64,000 nt of DNA from Candidatus Poribacteria bacterium (GTDB lineage Bacteria; Poribacteria; WGA-4E; WGA-3G). A model generated the notes under the pieces. It made no database searches, was not told the origin of the DNA, and worked only from the letters and a program-made list of their open reading frames with translations. The stretch is taken from assembly GCA_003635315.1 (NCBI GenBank), contig PYJD01000050.1, positions 1 through 64,000 of the forward strand, given 5' to 3'. Positions 34,659-44,596 of the stretch are shown piece after piece. A program made the position numbers and the translations under genes. Numbering within the stretch: position 1 is the first letter of the stretch; each line of letters starts with the position of its first letter.

Positions 34659-36296
34659 GTGAATACGAATAAAAAGCAACGTCTTTCCCTTGGGTTAGAT
34701 TCAAGTACACAGAGTCTATCAGCAATTATCGTTGATGTTGACACAGCAGAGAAGTGTTTTGAACACGCCATTGACTATCGAACAGATGAACGCACAAACT
34801 GTTTTGGGATAGGTGAAGATTATATCCTACCCCCTAAGTCAGAAGGGGAGGCTGAACAACCTCCATTAATGTATCTTGCCTCACTTGATGCAATGTTTTC
34901 TGACATACGCTCTGCGGGAGTGGCAATAGAAAATATTGTCGCAATAAATACATCAGGACAGCAACACGGTCATGTCTACCTAAACCAAAATAGCGAGATT
35001 ATTTTCGCCAATCTTTCAAGGGCAGAAAGTGCTACATTAGAATTACAAACCCTATTAGCGGGTGTGTTCTCGTATACGACTGCTCCTATATGGATGACAT
35101 CCAACACTGTTTCACAGACAAACCATGTACGCGAAGCAGTTGGAGGGAAAGAAAAAACGATTGATTTGTCTGGATCGGATGTTCCCCTTAGATTCACAGG
35201 TGGTGTTGTACGTCGTGTGGCAGAACAGAAACCAGTTAATTATGAAGCCACCAAAATTATTCAGCTTATAAGCAGCTTTATTCCTGCGGTATTAACCGGT
35301 AATTCAAGAGTACCAATTGATACTGGAAACGCATGTGGAATGTCCCTCATGAACTATCGAAATAGGGAATGGGATAACGAATTACTGGCAGCAACTGCAG
35401 ATGGAATACCAGGTGGAGTAGAAGGATTACAATCCAAATTGCCTGAACTAACGCCACCCGATACAGAAATTGGGAATATCGCAATATATTTTAGTGAAAA
35501 ATACGGTTTTGATAGTGAATGTAAAATCATCGCAGGTTCGGGAGATAACCCACAAGCGAAAGTTCCAGTTTCAGGTGACCTACTTAGCCTCGGAACAAGT
35601 TTCGTGAATATGGTTTCAACGGATGGAAACACACTTGACCCTGAAGGATATGCTAATGCGATGTATGACGGGATTGGACGACCATTTATGTTTGGATGCC
35701 GTACAAATGGGGCAATGGTATGGGATTCAGTCAGAACTAATTACGGGTTCGAGAAAGAACAGTATGCACCAGCAGAGGAGGCACTTAGTAATGTCTCACC
35801 CGGAAAACACATGATCTTTTGGCAACCGAAAACAGAATCATTCCCTGTCTCTGGTGCCTTTGATTTAATCCGTCCTACCAATACCACAAACCCGAATTTA
35901 GCTGAAGATTACACGGGTGTTATAGAAACCAGTCTCGCTGCTGTTTATGTCTATTCACAAGTTTTTACACAACAAACAGATAATCCATTATATGTAACTG
36001 GTGGAGCTACAGACAGTTCTCAAATAATGCGACGTGTTGCAGGTATCTGGAATAGACCTGTTGTTCCTGTTGAGAAAGGTGGGGCTGCACTCGGTGCTGC
36101 TGTTGCTGGAGCACATGCATATTGTAAATCTACTAACGAACCTTTTGACATTGAAACCAATAGTAGTTCTGTTTTAAAACGCGGTGAAATTATTCAACCT
36201 AATACAACAGACACAGAAGCATACCACGGAAATGGGAATTATCTGAATAAATTCCGTGAAATGTATGAAAAAATCATGCAGGATAATCCTGTATAA
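34659..36296 (+). CDS. FGGY-family carbohydrate kinase, xylulokinase-like
   Basis: 545 residues starting from GTG 34659, with AGGA ten bases before. LSLGLDSSTQSLSAIIVDVD is the N-terminal phosphate loop of FGGY kinases, INTSGQQHGHVYLN the next block (the GQQHG form is typical of xylulokinases), and YVTGGATDSSQIMRRVAGIW with GGAALGAAVAGAHA the C-terminal ATP site. Longer than E. coli XylB. Substrate is probably D-xylulose or a related pentulose; no isomerase gene is adjacent. Confidence 0.88.
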   Translation: MNTNKKQRLSLGLDSSTQSLSAIIVDVDTAEKCFEHAIDYRTDERTNCFGIGEDYILPPKSEGEAEQPPLMYLASLDAMFSDIRSAGVAIENIVAINTSGQQHGHVYLNQNSEIIFANLSRAESATLELQTLLAGVFSYTTAPIWMTSNTVSQTNHVREAVGGKEKTIDLSGSDVPLRFTGGVVRRVAEQKPVNYEATKIIQLISSFIPAVLTGNSRVPIDTGNACGMSLMNYRNREWDNELLAATADGIPGGVEGLQSKLPELTPPDTEIGNIAIYFSEKYGFDSECKIIAGSGDNPQAKVPVSGDLLSLGTSFVNMVSTDGNTLDPEGYANAMYDGIGRPFMFGCRTNGAMVWDSVRTNYGFEKEQYAPAEEALSNVSPGKHMIFWQPKTESFPVSGAFDLIRPTNTTNPNLAEDYTGVIETSLAAVYVYSQVFTQQTDNPLYVTGGATDSSQIMRRVAGIWNRPVVPVEKGGAALGAAVAGAHAYCKSTNEPFDIETNSSSVLKRGEIIQPNTTDTEAYHGNGNYLNKFREMYEKIMQDNPV

Positions 36297-36367
36297 GCAT
36301 TTTATCCGAATATATAATCTCTAAATGTCTAATTACGCTGTGATTCCTTGCCAAACTGACAACTACA

Positions 36368-36835
36368 ATGAATGAACTAACGCACTTTGACGAAAAAGGT
36401 AATACACGCATGGTTGATGTTGGGGAAAAACCGGAAACTTTACGTATCGCTGTTGCTACAGGACATGTGACCGCTCAACAGGAAACCCTGCAGAAAATAA
36501 CGAATCAAGAAATGAAAAAGGGAAACGTGTTAGAAGTTGCTAAACTTGCTGGTTACATGGCAGCAAAACGAACAAGTGAACTCATACCTTTGTGTCATCC
36601 CCTAACCCTTACCTCTATACGGGTAGATCTTTCTATCGCAGATGAAAAAATTGAGATAGAGGCTGAAGTACAAACTGTAGGACGTACCGGTGTAGAAATG
36701 GAAGCACTTACTGCTGTGTCTGTCGCTGGACTTACTGTGTATGATATGTGTAAAGCAATTGATAGAGAAATGTGTTTATCTGAGATAAGATTAGTAAAGA
36801 AAACTGGTGGTAAAAGTGGAGATTTCAATAGATAA
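36368..36835 (+). CDS. moaC: MoaC, cyclic pyranopterin monophosphate synthase
   Basis: 155 residues, standard length. THFDEKGNTRMVDVGEKPET, GNVLEVAKLAGYMAAKRTSE, LIPLCHPL, VGRTGVEMEALTAVSVAGLT and KKTGGKSGDF are the full set of MoaC blocks, including the active-site lysine in the last. It makes cyclic pyranopterin for molybdenum cofactor. Other moa genes are not in the window. Confidence 0.96.
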   Translation: MNELTHFDEKGNTRMVDVGEKPETLRIAVATGHVTAQQETLQKITNQEMKKGNVLEVAKLAGYMAAKRTSELIPLCHPLTLTSIRVDLSIADEKIEIEAEVQTVGRTGVEMEALTAVSVAGLTVYDMCKAIDREMCLSEIRLVKKTGGKSGDFNR

Positions 36836-36893
36836 ATAGGTGAAATAAAAGAATATAAATCGAATACAACCAATCATTGGAGCAAAATAAAGT

Positions 36894-39803
36894 ATGTATC
36901 GCATTATAATTACAATACTAACTATTATACTTATTGTTACCACCTCAACTTACGCCGCTGATTACGTCTTGATTCTTGGAGGTGTGGGTGGTGAGAAATC
37001 ATATTACGACCAATTTTGGAGTGGAACTTCCCGATTCTATCAATTATTAACTCAAGAATACGGGTTTGCTCCTGATCAGATACACTACCATTTTGAAGAT
37101 GAAGGTTCAATTCCCGGGCTGGTCACAGGTGAAGCAAAACGTGAACCCGTTTTGCAGACGTTTGCACAACTCGCAGAGAAGATCCAACCCGCTGATAGAT
37201 TTATCCTCTTCATGGTTGGTCATGCTTCCCGCAGCGCATCAGGAATTAAGTTCAATTTACCGGGTCGTGATATTAGCCAACAGGAATACACTGACAACAT
37301 TAATAAGATCCGCGCTGAACAGCAACTTCTTGTTTTTGGATTTCCATACAGCGCAGGAATTGTTCAAAATATAAGTGCTGAAGGAAGGATTATTATCACA
37401 TCAAGCTCCGTAAGGGAGGGATATGCATCCCAAGCGGGTTTCGGTGATCTTTTTGTTGATGCATTCTCTCAATCCTCTGCTGATACAAATGCCGATGGAA
37501 CCATATCAATACTCGAATCTTTTAACTGGTTACAAACTCGCATTGATGAATGGTATGAACAAGATGGAACCATCCAAGCAGAACATCCACATATTGATGA
37601 TAACGGGGATGGACGCGCATCACGTGATGATGTCACAGCAAATGGGGAAGGCTCACTCGCAGAAAAAACCTATTTAGGAAAACGTAAGAACCCTCTTCCC
37701 CCACCACCAGAAAAAGAGGTATCTGATACGAATGAGGAAGAGAATGAAAATACAGAAAAAACACATACTCATGAGGATGGAACTAAGCATACCCATGGTA
37801 CATTGAAAGAGGAAAAGACAGGAATTACTACAAAGTCATCACTCCCATATAACTTTGTCAGCGATAAAGACGAAGATACCATACAAGAAGCCATTGAAAA
37901 TATTCCTTCTGAATCTGAAAGTGCTGAGGACGAAGCCGTTGTATTGTGGGAAGCTGAAGTCTTTGATATAGATGAAGATGGAAAGCATGTATATTCCACA
38001 AGACGAGTCATTAAAATATATAACGATGAAGGTTTTCATCTTGGTGAAATTCAAATACCATATACAGACGGAGCGGATGATGTCACTATACATCACGCGC
38101 GAACACTGCTACCAGATGGTAAAACAATAGAATATGATAAAGATAAAATTGTTAGTGATATAACTCCACCCTCTGCTACATCTGCTGGTCTTACAGTCAA
38201 TACACGTCTCATGTTTTTAAGATTACCTCAACTAACTGATGGGTGTATCATTGACTATGCATACTCTACAAAAAATCTACAAACTGCAATGAAGGGGGGA
38301 TTTTGGCGGCAGGTTTTCTTTCAGGTAGATATCCCTGTTCAATTTTATCGTCTTACTACACATATCCCTAAAAAACTACAACTTCAGTATCAAGTACACG
38401 GACCAACAATTACGCCTACCATAACTGAAAACAACTATACACGTTCCTATATCTTCGAAACTGAAAATATAGCAGCTTTGCATCAAGAACCGATGATGCC
38501 GGCTATTTCAGATTTCGCATTTAATATAAGCTTCTCTACAATTGAATCTTGGGAGAAATTACTTCAATGGTATGCTACATTAATAAGAGAACAAGATAGA
38601 ATTACAGAAGAAATTGAGAACAAGACAAATGAAATACTCTTCGGTGCGCTAACGCGTGAACAGAAGATTAAGAGACTCTACGATTTTGTCACAACGACCA
38701 TCAAGTATGCTGGAGATGAAAGGGGTGTATGGGGTATCAAACCATATCCTGCTGGAAAGGTATTAGAGGAGGAGTGGGGAGATTGTAAAGGAAAGTCAAC
38801 TTTACTTTCGACTATGCTCCGCGTCGCTGGTATTGACTCCTATCCTGTTCTTATTTCTGCTGGAAAAGCAAGTAAAATTATTCCTGAAATTCCTTCTCTC
38901 GCATATTTTAACCATATGATTCTTGCTGTTGACGGAGGAAAAAACAAAGATCTTATATGGTTAGATCCTACTGCACACACCACTGCATACGGGGACTTTC
39001 CGGTGACTGATCAGAATAGATGGACACTGATCGTAAATACCGATGCGCCAACAACCAAAGGAATCGGTATTGATACCTCTATAGATGATTATGAAAAAGT
39101 TGATGGAGAAACTATCAAGAAACATCTCTACACTTTTCAAAGAAGCCCTGCTCTCCCTGCGGATTCAAATATCAAGTTGACAAATACACTTATTAAGGTA
39201 AAAGAGGATTTGAGTGTTGAAGTGGTGCATGAAACAACTGTCACTGGTGATTTTAACGCAAGATATAGAGCACACTTATTAAGGGGATCTCACCGAGAGC
39301 AAAGAATTAGTTTCCTACGCGATGCTTTTGAAGTCGATGAACGAGCAAAAATCGAACATTTTGAAACCTCTGAACTGAAACAGTTAGAACCAGAACTTAA
39401 GGTTAAAATCACTTGGACATGTAAAGACTTTATCTATAAAATGGGTGATCAATATATATTAGAACTACCCGTTGGGAATCATCCTTACGCAAAGTTGTTA
39501 CGAGACGAAGAACGGAATCATCCCGCTGTTCTGGGCAAAGCAGACACTTTTGAAGATCATGTCATTGTTGAAGTGGAAAAACCATTGTATATAAAAATGG
39601 TTCCAGAAACGAAAAAACTATTTACTGATGTCGCTGAAATCCAATTAAATTACAAGAAATCTGGTCGAAAGGCAGAGATGAAAAGGATCGTTCGTTTCAA
39701 CACACCTACTGTAGATAAGGATCAAATCGACAATCTCACAAATGTTGTAAAAGTCACATCAAATCAGAGTACAAAAACATTCATACTAACTCAAAACCCG
39801 TAG
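36894..39803 (+). CDS. DUF3857/transglutaminase protein with caspase-like N-terminus
   Basis: 969 residues, exported. Signal peptide 1-21 (ending STYAA). Residues 22-200 resemble a caspase/legumain fold: ILFMVGHASRSASGIKF has the catalytic-like His, but the expected D-x-C-x-S-G is LVFGFPYSAG, without cysteine. Two EF-hand-like loops follow (DTNADGTISILES, DDNGDGRASRDD), then a Pro- and His-rich linker (THTHEDGTKHTHG). From about 370 a DUF3857 beta domain, then a transglutaminase-like domain with GDCKGKSTLLSTMLR (Cys), FNHMILAV (His) and LIWLDPTA (Asp), all intact. The end is a long beta domain. DUF3857 plus transglutaminase proteins are common in Bacteroidetes-type genomes; the function is not known. 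Confidence 0.88.
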   Translation: MYRIIITILTIILIVTTSTYAADYVLILGGVGGEKSYYDQFWSGTSRFYQLLTQEYGFAPDQIHYHFEDEGSIPGLVTGEAKREPVLQTFAQLAEKIQPADRFILFMVGHASRSASGIKFNLPGRDISQQEYTDNINKIRAEQQLLVFGFPYSAGIVQNISAEGRIIITSSSVREGYASQAGFGDLFVDAFSQSSADTNADGTISILESFNWLQTRIDEWYEQDGTIQAEHPHIDDNGDGRASRDDVTANGEGSLAEKTYLGKRKNPLPPPPEKEVSDTNEEENENTEKTHTHEDGTKHTHGTLKEEKTGITTKSSLPYNFVSDKDEDTIQEAIENIPSESESAEDEAVVLWEAEVFDIDEDGKHVYSTRRVIKIYNDEGFHLGEIQIPYTDGADDVTIHHARTLLPDGKTIEYDKDKIVSDITPPSATSAGLTVNTRLMFLRLPQLTDGCIIDYAYSTKNLQTAMKGGFWRQVFFQVDIPVQFYRLTTHIPKKLQLQYQVHGPTITPTITENNYTRSYIFETENIAALHQEPMMPAISDFAFNISFSTIESWEKLLQWYATLIREQDRITEEIENKTNEILFGALTREQKIKRLYDFVTTTIKYAGDERGVWGIKPYPAGKVLEEEWGDCKGKSTLLSTMLRVAGIDSYPVLISAGKASKIIPEIPSLAYFNHMILAVDGGKNKDLIWLDPTAHTTAYGDFPVTDQNRWTLIVNTDAPTTKGIGIDTSIDDYEKVDGETIKKHLYTFQRSPALPADSNIKLTNTLIKVKEDLSVEVVHETTVTGDFNARYRAHLLRGSHREQRISFLRDAFEVDERAKIEHFETSELKQLEPELKVKITWTCKDFIYKMGDQYILELPVGNHPYAKLLRDEERNHPAVLGKADTFEDHVIVEVEKPLYIKMVPETKKLFTDVAEIQLNYKKSGRKAEMKRIVRFNTPTVDKDQIDNLTNVVKVTSNQSTKTFILTQNP

Positions 39804-39824
39804 AATACACACACTAACACGTGT

Positions 39825-39944
39825 AATACCATTTCTATTTGATTATATACCATTATATCACACGCGCTTCTGTAGGAGGGAACTCCGATTCCCGATCTTC
39901 TTTATAACGGTTAATCGAAAAACTATTATTAGAAATGGTATAAT
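39825..39944 (+). mobile_element. ATACCATTTCT palindrome-ended element A, upstream of moxR
   Basis: AATACCATTTCT (39825-39836) and its complement AGAAATGGTATAAT (39931-39944) frame 120 bases. The inside carries GTAGGAGGGAACTCCGATTC, a piece of another repeat family. The right end TGGTATAAT is an extended -10 box that lies 42 bases before the moxR ATG. Compare elements at 41763, 44444 and 54620. Confidence 0.6.
39936..39944 (+). promoter_or_regulatory. Extended -10 box provided by the repeat end, before moxR
   Basis: TGGTATAAT fits TGnTATAAT, an extended -10 that can work without a good -35. The ATG of moxR is at 39987, giving a short leader with AAAGGAG at 39976. Confidence 0.55.
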
Positions 39945-39986
39945 ATCTGTATAAAGCAAACAAAGTCACATTCAAAGGAGTTATAG

Positions 39987-40994
39987 ATGGCAGCAACCGA
40001 TGAAGTCAAAGCAATTGAAGAGTTAATGGAAAGCCAAGAATTAATTGTTGAGCAATTAAAAAAGGTTATCATTGGTCAAGAGGAAGTTATCAACCAAATG
40101 TTGATGGCTCTCTTTGCAGGAGGGCATTGCCTTGTTGAAGGTGTACCCGGGTTAGCAAAAACGCTGATGATTAAGACTCTCGCTCAAATTCTAAATCTCA
40201 CATTTAAGCGGATTCAATTTACACCGGACCTAATGCCTGCCGATATTATTGGTACGGATGTACTTGAAGAAGATCGTACTACAGGACATAGATCCATCCG
40301 TTTTATACAAGGTCCAATATTCGGGAATATCCTCCTCGCAGATGAAATCAATAGAACTCCCCCCAAAACCCAAGCTGCTCTATTAGAGGCGATGCAGGAA
40401 CATCATGTTACTGCCGGTGGTACAGAATACCAACTCCCTGAACCTTTCTTTGTCTTGGCTACACAGAACCCTATTGAACAAGAAGGTACATACCCCTTAC
40501 CTGAAGCACAACTTGACAGGTTCATGTTTAAAGTCGTAATAGATTATCCGGAAGAAGGGGAAGAGGTGGACATTGTAACAAGCACAACTGGGGCAGAAGA
40601 ACCGGAACTTGAAACAGCTCTTTCTGGTGAAGCTATTGTTGCTCTGCATCAGATCGTTCGCCGAGTGCCGGCTGCTGATAACGTTGTTCAATATGCCGTT
40701 AAACTTGCTCGAGCTACGCGACCAAAAGAAAAAGACACTCCCGAATTCATCCAACAATGGGTACGATGGGGGGCTGGTCCCAGAGCAGGACAATATCTAA
40801 TTTTGGGTGCGAAAGCAAGGGCAATTCTAAAAGGACGATATAATGCATCCTGTGAAGATGTAAAATCTGTCGCTCCATCTGTATTACGCCATAGAGTTCT
40901 CACCAACTTCCATGCTGAAGCTGAAGGTATTGATACTGATGCCGTAATTGATCAACTACTTGAAACAATTCAAGAACCGTCTGCAAGAATGTAA
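39987..40994 (+). CDS. moxR: MoxR-family AAA+ ATPase
   Basis: 335 residues. Walker A GVPGLAKT (52-59), Walker [10 protein letters not shown], and the MoxR-specific stretch [20 protein letters not shown] then [20 protein letters not shown] and AQLDRFMF are all present; the AAA_lid follows. MoxR ATPases act as chaperones for metalloprotein or membrane-complex assembly, usually with a DUF58/VWA partner, which is absent here. Its end overlaps the open frame of the glycosyltransferase. Confidence 0.95.
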   Translation: MAATDEVKAIEELMESQELIVEQLKKVIIGQEEVINQMLMALFAGGHCLVEGVPGLAKTLMIKTLAQILNLTFKRIQFTPDLMPADIIGTDVLEEDRTTGHRSIRFIQGPIFGNILLADEINRTPPKTQAALLEAMQEHHVTAGGTEYQLPEPFFVLATQNPIEQEGTYPLPEAQLDRFMFKVVIDYPEEGEEVDIVTSTTGAEEPELETALSGEAIVALHQIVRRVPAADNVVQYAVKLARATRPKEKDTPEFIQQWVRWGAGPRAGQYLILGAKARAILKGRYNASCEDVKSVAPSVLRHRVLTNFHAEAEGIDTDAVIDQLLETIQEPSARM

Positions 40995-41025
40995 TTCGAT
41001 TGCTACACAAAATACGCGTAGCGTT

Positions 41026-41700
41026 ATGAAAGTTTCTGTTATCATCCCTGTCCTAAATGAAGAGAAGGCTATCGCAAAAGTTATAAATGATATTCCCCAG
41101 GAATTAGTGCAGGAAATTATCGTTGTTGACAACGGATGCACGGATAATACAGCCGAAATCGCACGGGATCACGGCGCAAAAGTTATTTCAGAACAACGAA
41201 AAGGATATGGAAGTGCCTGTCTGGCGGGTATTGCATCTGTTGAATGTGCAGATATCATTGTTTTTATAGATGGGGACTATAGTGATGACCCAACAGAATT
41301 GTCATTACTTATACAACCTATACAAGAAGACCAAGCGGATTTTGTCATCGGTACACGTAAGCCATCCGAAAAAGGGGCATTACTACCACAAGCACAATTC
41401 GGAAACAAACTTGCTACCTTCCTAATAAATTCCTTTTATGGTGTTAAATATACCGACCTTGGTCCGTTCCGTGCAATTCGATATTCCCATCTCACTGAAT
41501 TAGATATGCAAGATCGGACATACGGTTGGACTGTAGAAATGCAGCTCAAAGCTGCCAAAATGGGGATACGAGTTCAGGAAATTCCGGTGAATTACAGAAA
41601 ACGGATTGGTACATCCAAAATTAGTGGCACTTTTATCGGTAGTATCAAAGCAGGGGTCAAAATACTTACAACAATCTTTCGTTGGGGTATACTACGTTGA
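41026..41700 (+). CDS. Family 2 glycosyltransferase
   Basis: 224 residues from ATG 41026 (MKVSVIIPVLNEEKAIAKVI); the frame is open back to 40948 inside moxR, but those codons do not match the family. DNGCTDNTAEIARDHGAKVI and IVFIDGDYSDDPTEL (DxD metal site) define GT2, and GPFRAIRYSHLTEL and GWTVEMQLKAAKMGIRVQEI fit dolichyl-phosphate mannose synthase-like enzymes. It lacks the C-terminal membrane helices of DPM1-type fusions. No ribosome site is obvious. Confidence 0.88.
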   Translation: MKVSVIIPVLNEEKAIAKVINDIPQELVQEIIVVDNGCTDNTAEIARDHGAKVISEQRKGYGSACLAGIASVECADIIVFIDGDYSDDPTELSLLIQPIQEDQADFVIGTRKPSEKGALLPQAQFGNKLATFLINSFYGVKYTDLGPFRAIRYSHLTELDMQDRTYGWTVEMQLKAAKMGIRVQEIPVNYRKRIGTSKISGTFIGSIKAGVKILTTIFRWGILR

Positions 41701-41762
41701 ATCCTCTTAATTGTGAATTAATTATTACAAGACTCAGATCAAGTCTATGGGTACAACATGTT

Positions 41763-41876
41763 ATACCATTTCTGATATATCACGACTCTCTTTTGTAGCA
41801 TAAACTTTTAGTTTGTGCCACACAACACTTAATTTATAGCAATTGCTAATGGAATAAAAATTAATTGAAATGGTAT
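41763..41876 (+). mobile_element. ATACCATTTCT element B, overlapping the start of a regulator gene
   Basis: ATACCATTTCT (41763-41773) and GAAATGGTAT (41867-41876) frame a 114-base sequence that differs from the copy at 54620-54734 at only about six positions. The middle has GCATAAACTTTTAGTTTGTG(C), an imperfect hairpin. The ATG of the following CRP-like gene (41870) lies within the right end. Confidence 0.65.
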
Positions 41877-42847
41877 TAGATCTCATTGAACAACATTTCT
41901 GGTGTATAAAATATTTTGACATATTTGCAGATCTATCCGATGATGACACACAAGCATTGGACAAGATTACCACATACAGAGAACTAAGCCATGAAGAAGA
42001 ATTATCCGAGGAAGGTGTGTACCTAATTAAAAAAGGACGTATCAAAATATCAGATAATCCTAAAGAGACCGATTCTAAGGAGACCATAAATACTACGACT
42101 CACTCAGAATCTATAGAAAAGAACCCTACAGAACCAACAACAATAGAAGTATTAGAAACCGGTGATATAATTGGAATCAATACGGATGAATATGACAATA
42201 TAAACCCGTTGACATCTATAGTAGCTTTAACTGAAGTTTGTGTAGGTTTCGTCTCTATTCGAGACTTTATGTTTTTCCTCAAACGGAAACCACATTTAGT
42301 CTTACCGCCAAAACACAAAATATATCGGAGATTGTTAATTTTATTATCCAGATTGCTACCGTTGTTTTCTGGTTATAAATCAACAAAACGTTATAAATCA
42401 ACAAAACATGGAGACAACATCTTGATACAAAATTCAGTACCCGACATACGACGATATAACGCATTATCTAACTTGACCTTTCGATCTGAAGCCTCACGTT
42501 TAGCTTTTCTATTTCAAAATCTTGCGACTACACCAGACTTAAATGGAATCGTTCGTGTACCGCGTATATCAAAAAAACGTATATCAAGATTAATTGGATG
42601 TTCTATGGAATCAACCGAGAAATCATTGAACACATTTAAACAGCATAATATAATAATGATGAGATGGGGAATGATCCAGATTCAGGATCTTTGGAAATTA
42701 AAAAAGATAGCCGATTCACGATCGAAAACATTAACTCCTACGAGTAAGGACGTAATGACAACATCTGAGACTTTGGATTTTCAAAGCCTTATCAATCCTC
42801 AAGAAAACAACAGTACACAATCTAACTCAGTTGTGTCTTCTAAGTAA
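41870..42847 (+). CDS. CRP/FNR-like regulator, diverged
   Basis: 325 residues. YFDIFADLSDDDTQALDKIT is the N-terminal start of a cyclic-nucleotide-binding domain; the core is loosened by an acidic, Thr/Glu-rich insertion (about 65-90, ETDSKETINTTTHSESIEKN) and lacks the usual phosphate-binding cassette. The C-terminal part (RVPRISKKRISRLIGCSMES then TEKSLNTFKQHNII) is a winged helix like that of CRP. Residues near 165-178 carry a tandem YKSTKRYKSTK from an 18-bp direct repeat. The only in-frame ATG is inside the repeat element end, and no ribosome site precedes it. Confidence 0.7.
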   Translation: MVLDLIEQHFWCIKYFDIFADLSDDDTQALDKITTYRELSHEEELSEEGVYLIKKGRIKISDNPKETDSKETINTTTHSESIEKNPTEPTTIEVLETGDIIGINTDEYDNINPLTSIVALTEVCVGFVSIRDFMFFLKRKPHLVLPPKHKIYRRLLILLSRLLPLFSGYKSTKRYKSTKHGDNILIQNSVPDIRRYNALSNLTFRSEASRLAFLFQNLATTPDLNGIVRVPRISKKRISRLIGCSMESTEKSLNTFKQHNIIMMRWGMIQIQDLWKLKKIADSRSKTLTPTSKDVMTTSETLDFQSLINPQENNSTQSNSVVSSK

Positions 42848-43035
42848 TAACTTAACGGGTGATCGGAGCAAGTAATTTTATGCATCTGTGAACCTATTAG
42901 GAATTTACCACAGTTAGAAGCTGCACCTAATTGAGTTGTAAAATCTGATTTATGGAACAATAGGCTTAATTTGACATTCATCAAACTCACGTTAACTTAT
43001 AATAATCCCAATACAATGAAAGAATTGTTATATTT

Positions 43036-44412
43036 ATGAATCTAAGAAATCCTTATTTATCAATAGATCGGCAAATTGTCGGGGACATTTACACAAATAG
43101 AGAAGTATTAGATAACCTAACAGTCTTATGTGATGATTTCGGATCACGTTTCGCAGGAACACCAGAAGAACACAAAGCAGCATCCTTTATTTCTGACTCT
43201 TTCTCACGCTACGGTCTTAAAAATGTTGAGTTAGAAGAATATCCGTATGCTGGTTGGACACGTGGTACAGCCACTCTCTCAATAACCAAACCAATCAATC
43301 GTAATTTACATTGCATATCCTTACCTTACTGTCCTGCGGCTGATATTACAGCTGAACTTATTTCTGTAGGGCAAGGAAGTCCACCAGAATATACTGAACT
43401 TGATAATTCAGGTAAAGGAAAACTGGTGATGGCAAAGAGTTCCTCTCCGATTGACCTTGGACGATGGGTACATCGTAAAGAAAAGTATGAACGTGCTGTT
43501 CTGGCAGGGGCATCAGCATTTATTTTTGTAAGTGAACATCCTGGCGTCGGTCCAGAAACAGGCAGCCTTCAAAATAATCGACCTGCCCCTATTCCAGGAA
43601 TCTCAGTCTGTAAAGAAGATGGGGATTTCCTTACACGATGCCTTGATCGGTACGGATCGGTTACAATGCAATTGAAAACTACCGATATTAATGAACCACG
43701 TACATCATGGAATGTTGTCGCTGACTTACCCGGGAACGAACAGCCTGAAGAAATGATTCTTGTGGGATGTCATTATGATGGACACGACATTTCACAGGGG
43801 GCACATGATCCTGCTTCAGGGATGGTATCCGTTATTGAAGCTGCACGTGTTTTATCCACCTATTCAGGGGATATGCTAAAGCGAACTATTCGTTTCATTG
43901 CATTTGGAACAGAAGAAATTGGACTCACCGGAGCATTTCAGTATGTTGAAGCACACAAGAGCGAATTAGATAATATACGTTTTATGTTAAATATGGATGC
44001 AGCCGGCGGAACAAGTCGAAAGGGAATTGTATTACATAAGTGGGATTCTTTGCAGCCTTTCTTTCTTAATGCACAGAAACAGATGCATGCAGATATGCCG
44101 GTCGGTCAAAAAGTTCATTCTTACTCTGACCACTTTCCATTCTTCTTAAAAGGTGTTCCTTCATGTCATATGGGTGATCCAACATCTGCTCCTTCTGGAC
44201 GAGGATTCGGACATACTGCATACGACACTCTGGAAAAAGTTGCTTTAGAAAACCTCCGTCTCGCAAGTTCCGTCGGGGCAAGAATAGCTCTCAGGTGTGC
44301 AAATGAAGAGGAATTCCCCGCAAAACGGAGATCAGACAAAGCAGTACAGAAAATCGTTGATACCGACCCCGGTCTGGAAGGATACCGTATTTCATTAAAA
44401 TTGAATGCTTGA
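43036..44412 (+). CDS. M28-family metallopeptidase
   Basis: 458 residues, no signal peptide. Zinc ligands and catalytic residues are plain: GCHYDGHD, GAHDPASGMVSVIE, FIAFGTEEIGLTGAF (Glu-Glu pair), MLNMDAAGG, and YSDHFPFFLKGVPSCHM at the end. An apical PA-like domain (residues about 110-230) sits before the catalytic domain. M28 enzymes are aminopeptidases or carboxypeptidases; the substrate is unknown. Start ATG at 43036 has no clear ribosome site. Confidence 0.92.
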   Translation: MNLRNPYLSIDRQIVGDIYTNREVLDNLTVLCDDFGSRFAGTPEEHKAASFISDSFSRYGLKNVELEEYPYAGWTRGTATLSITKPINRNLHCISLPYCPAADITAELISVGQGSPPEYTELDNSGKGKLVMAKSSSPIDLGRWVHRKEKYERAVLAGASAFIFVSEHPGVGPETGSLQNNRPAPIPGISVCKEDGDFLTRCLDRYGSVTMQLKTTDINEPRTSWNVVADLPGNEQPEEMILVGCHYDGHDISQGAHDPASGMVSVIEAARVLSTYSGDMLKRTIRFIAFGTEEIGLTGAFQYVEAHKSELDNIRFMLNMDAAGGTSRKGIVLHKWDSLQPFFLNAQKQMHADMPVGQKVHSYSDHFPFFLKGVPSCHMGDPTSAPSGRGFGHTAYDTLEKVALENLRLASSVGARIALRCANEEEFPAKRRSDKAVQKIVDTDPGLEGYRISLKLNA

Positions 44413-44443
44413 TTATTGTTACTAATTATTCTCTTGAGAACTT

Positions 44444-44573
44444 ATACCATTCCTGGTAATTAAAGTCCCATTAATAAAACCTCTTTAAGGTAGCACAAAC
44501 TTTCAGTTTGTGTAGTATTTCAAGACATGAATATTACCTAAAAATGGAAAATCATTTATAGAAATAGTATTAT
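44444..44573 (+). mobile_element. ATACCATTTCT-type element C, degraded
   Basis: ATACCATTCCT at 44444-44454 and AGAAATAGTATTAT at 44560-44573 enclose GCACAAACTTTCAGTTTGTG (from 44494), the same internal hairpin as elements B and E. The htrA ATG is at 44597. Confidence 0.5.
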
Positions 44574-44596
44574 ATCAATGATAGTAAGGAATTTAT

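Noticed and set aside
40948..41025. Upstream start for the glycosyltransferase
   Set aside because: It lies within moxR; the family begins at MKVSVIIPVLNEE.
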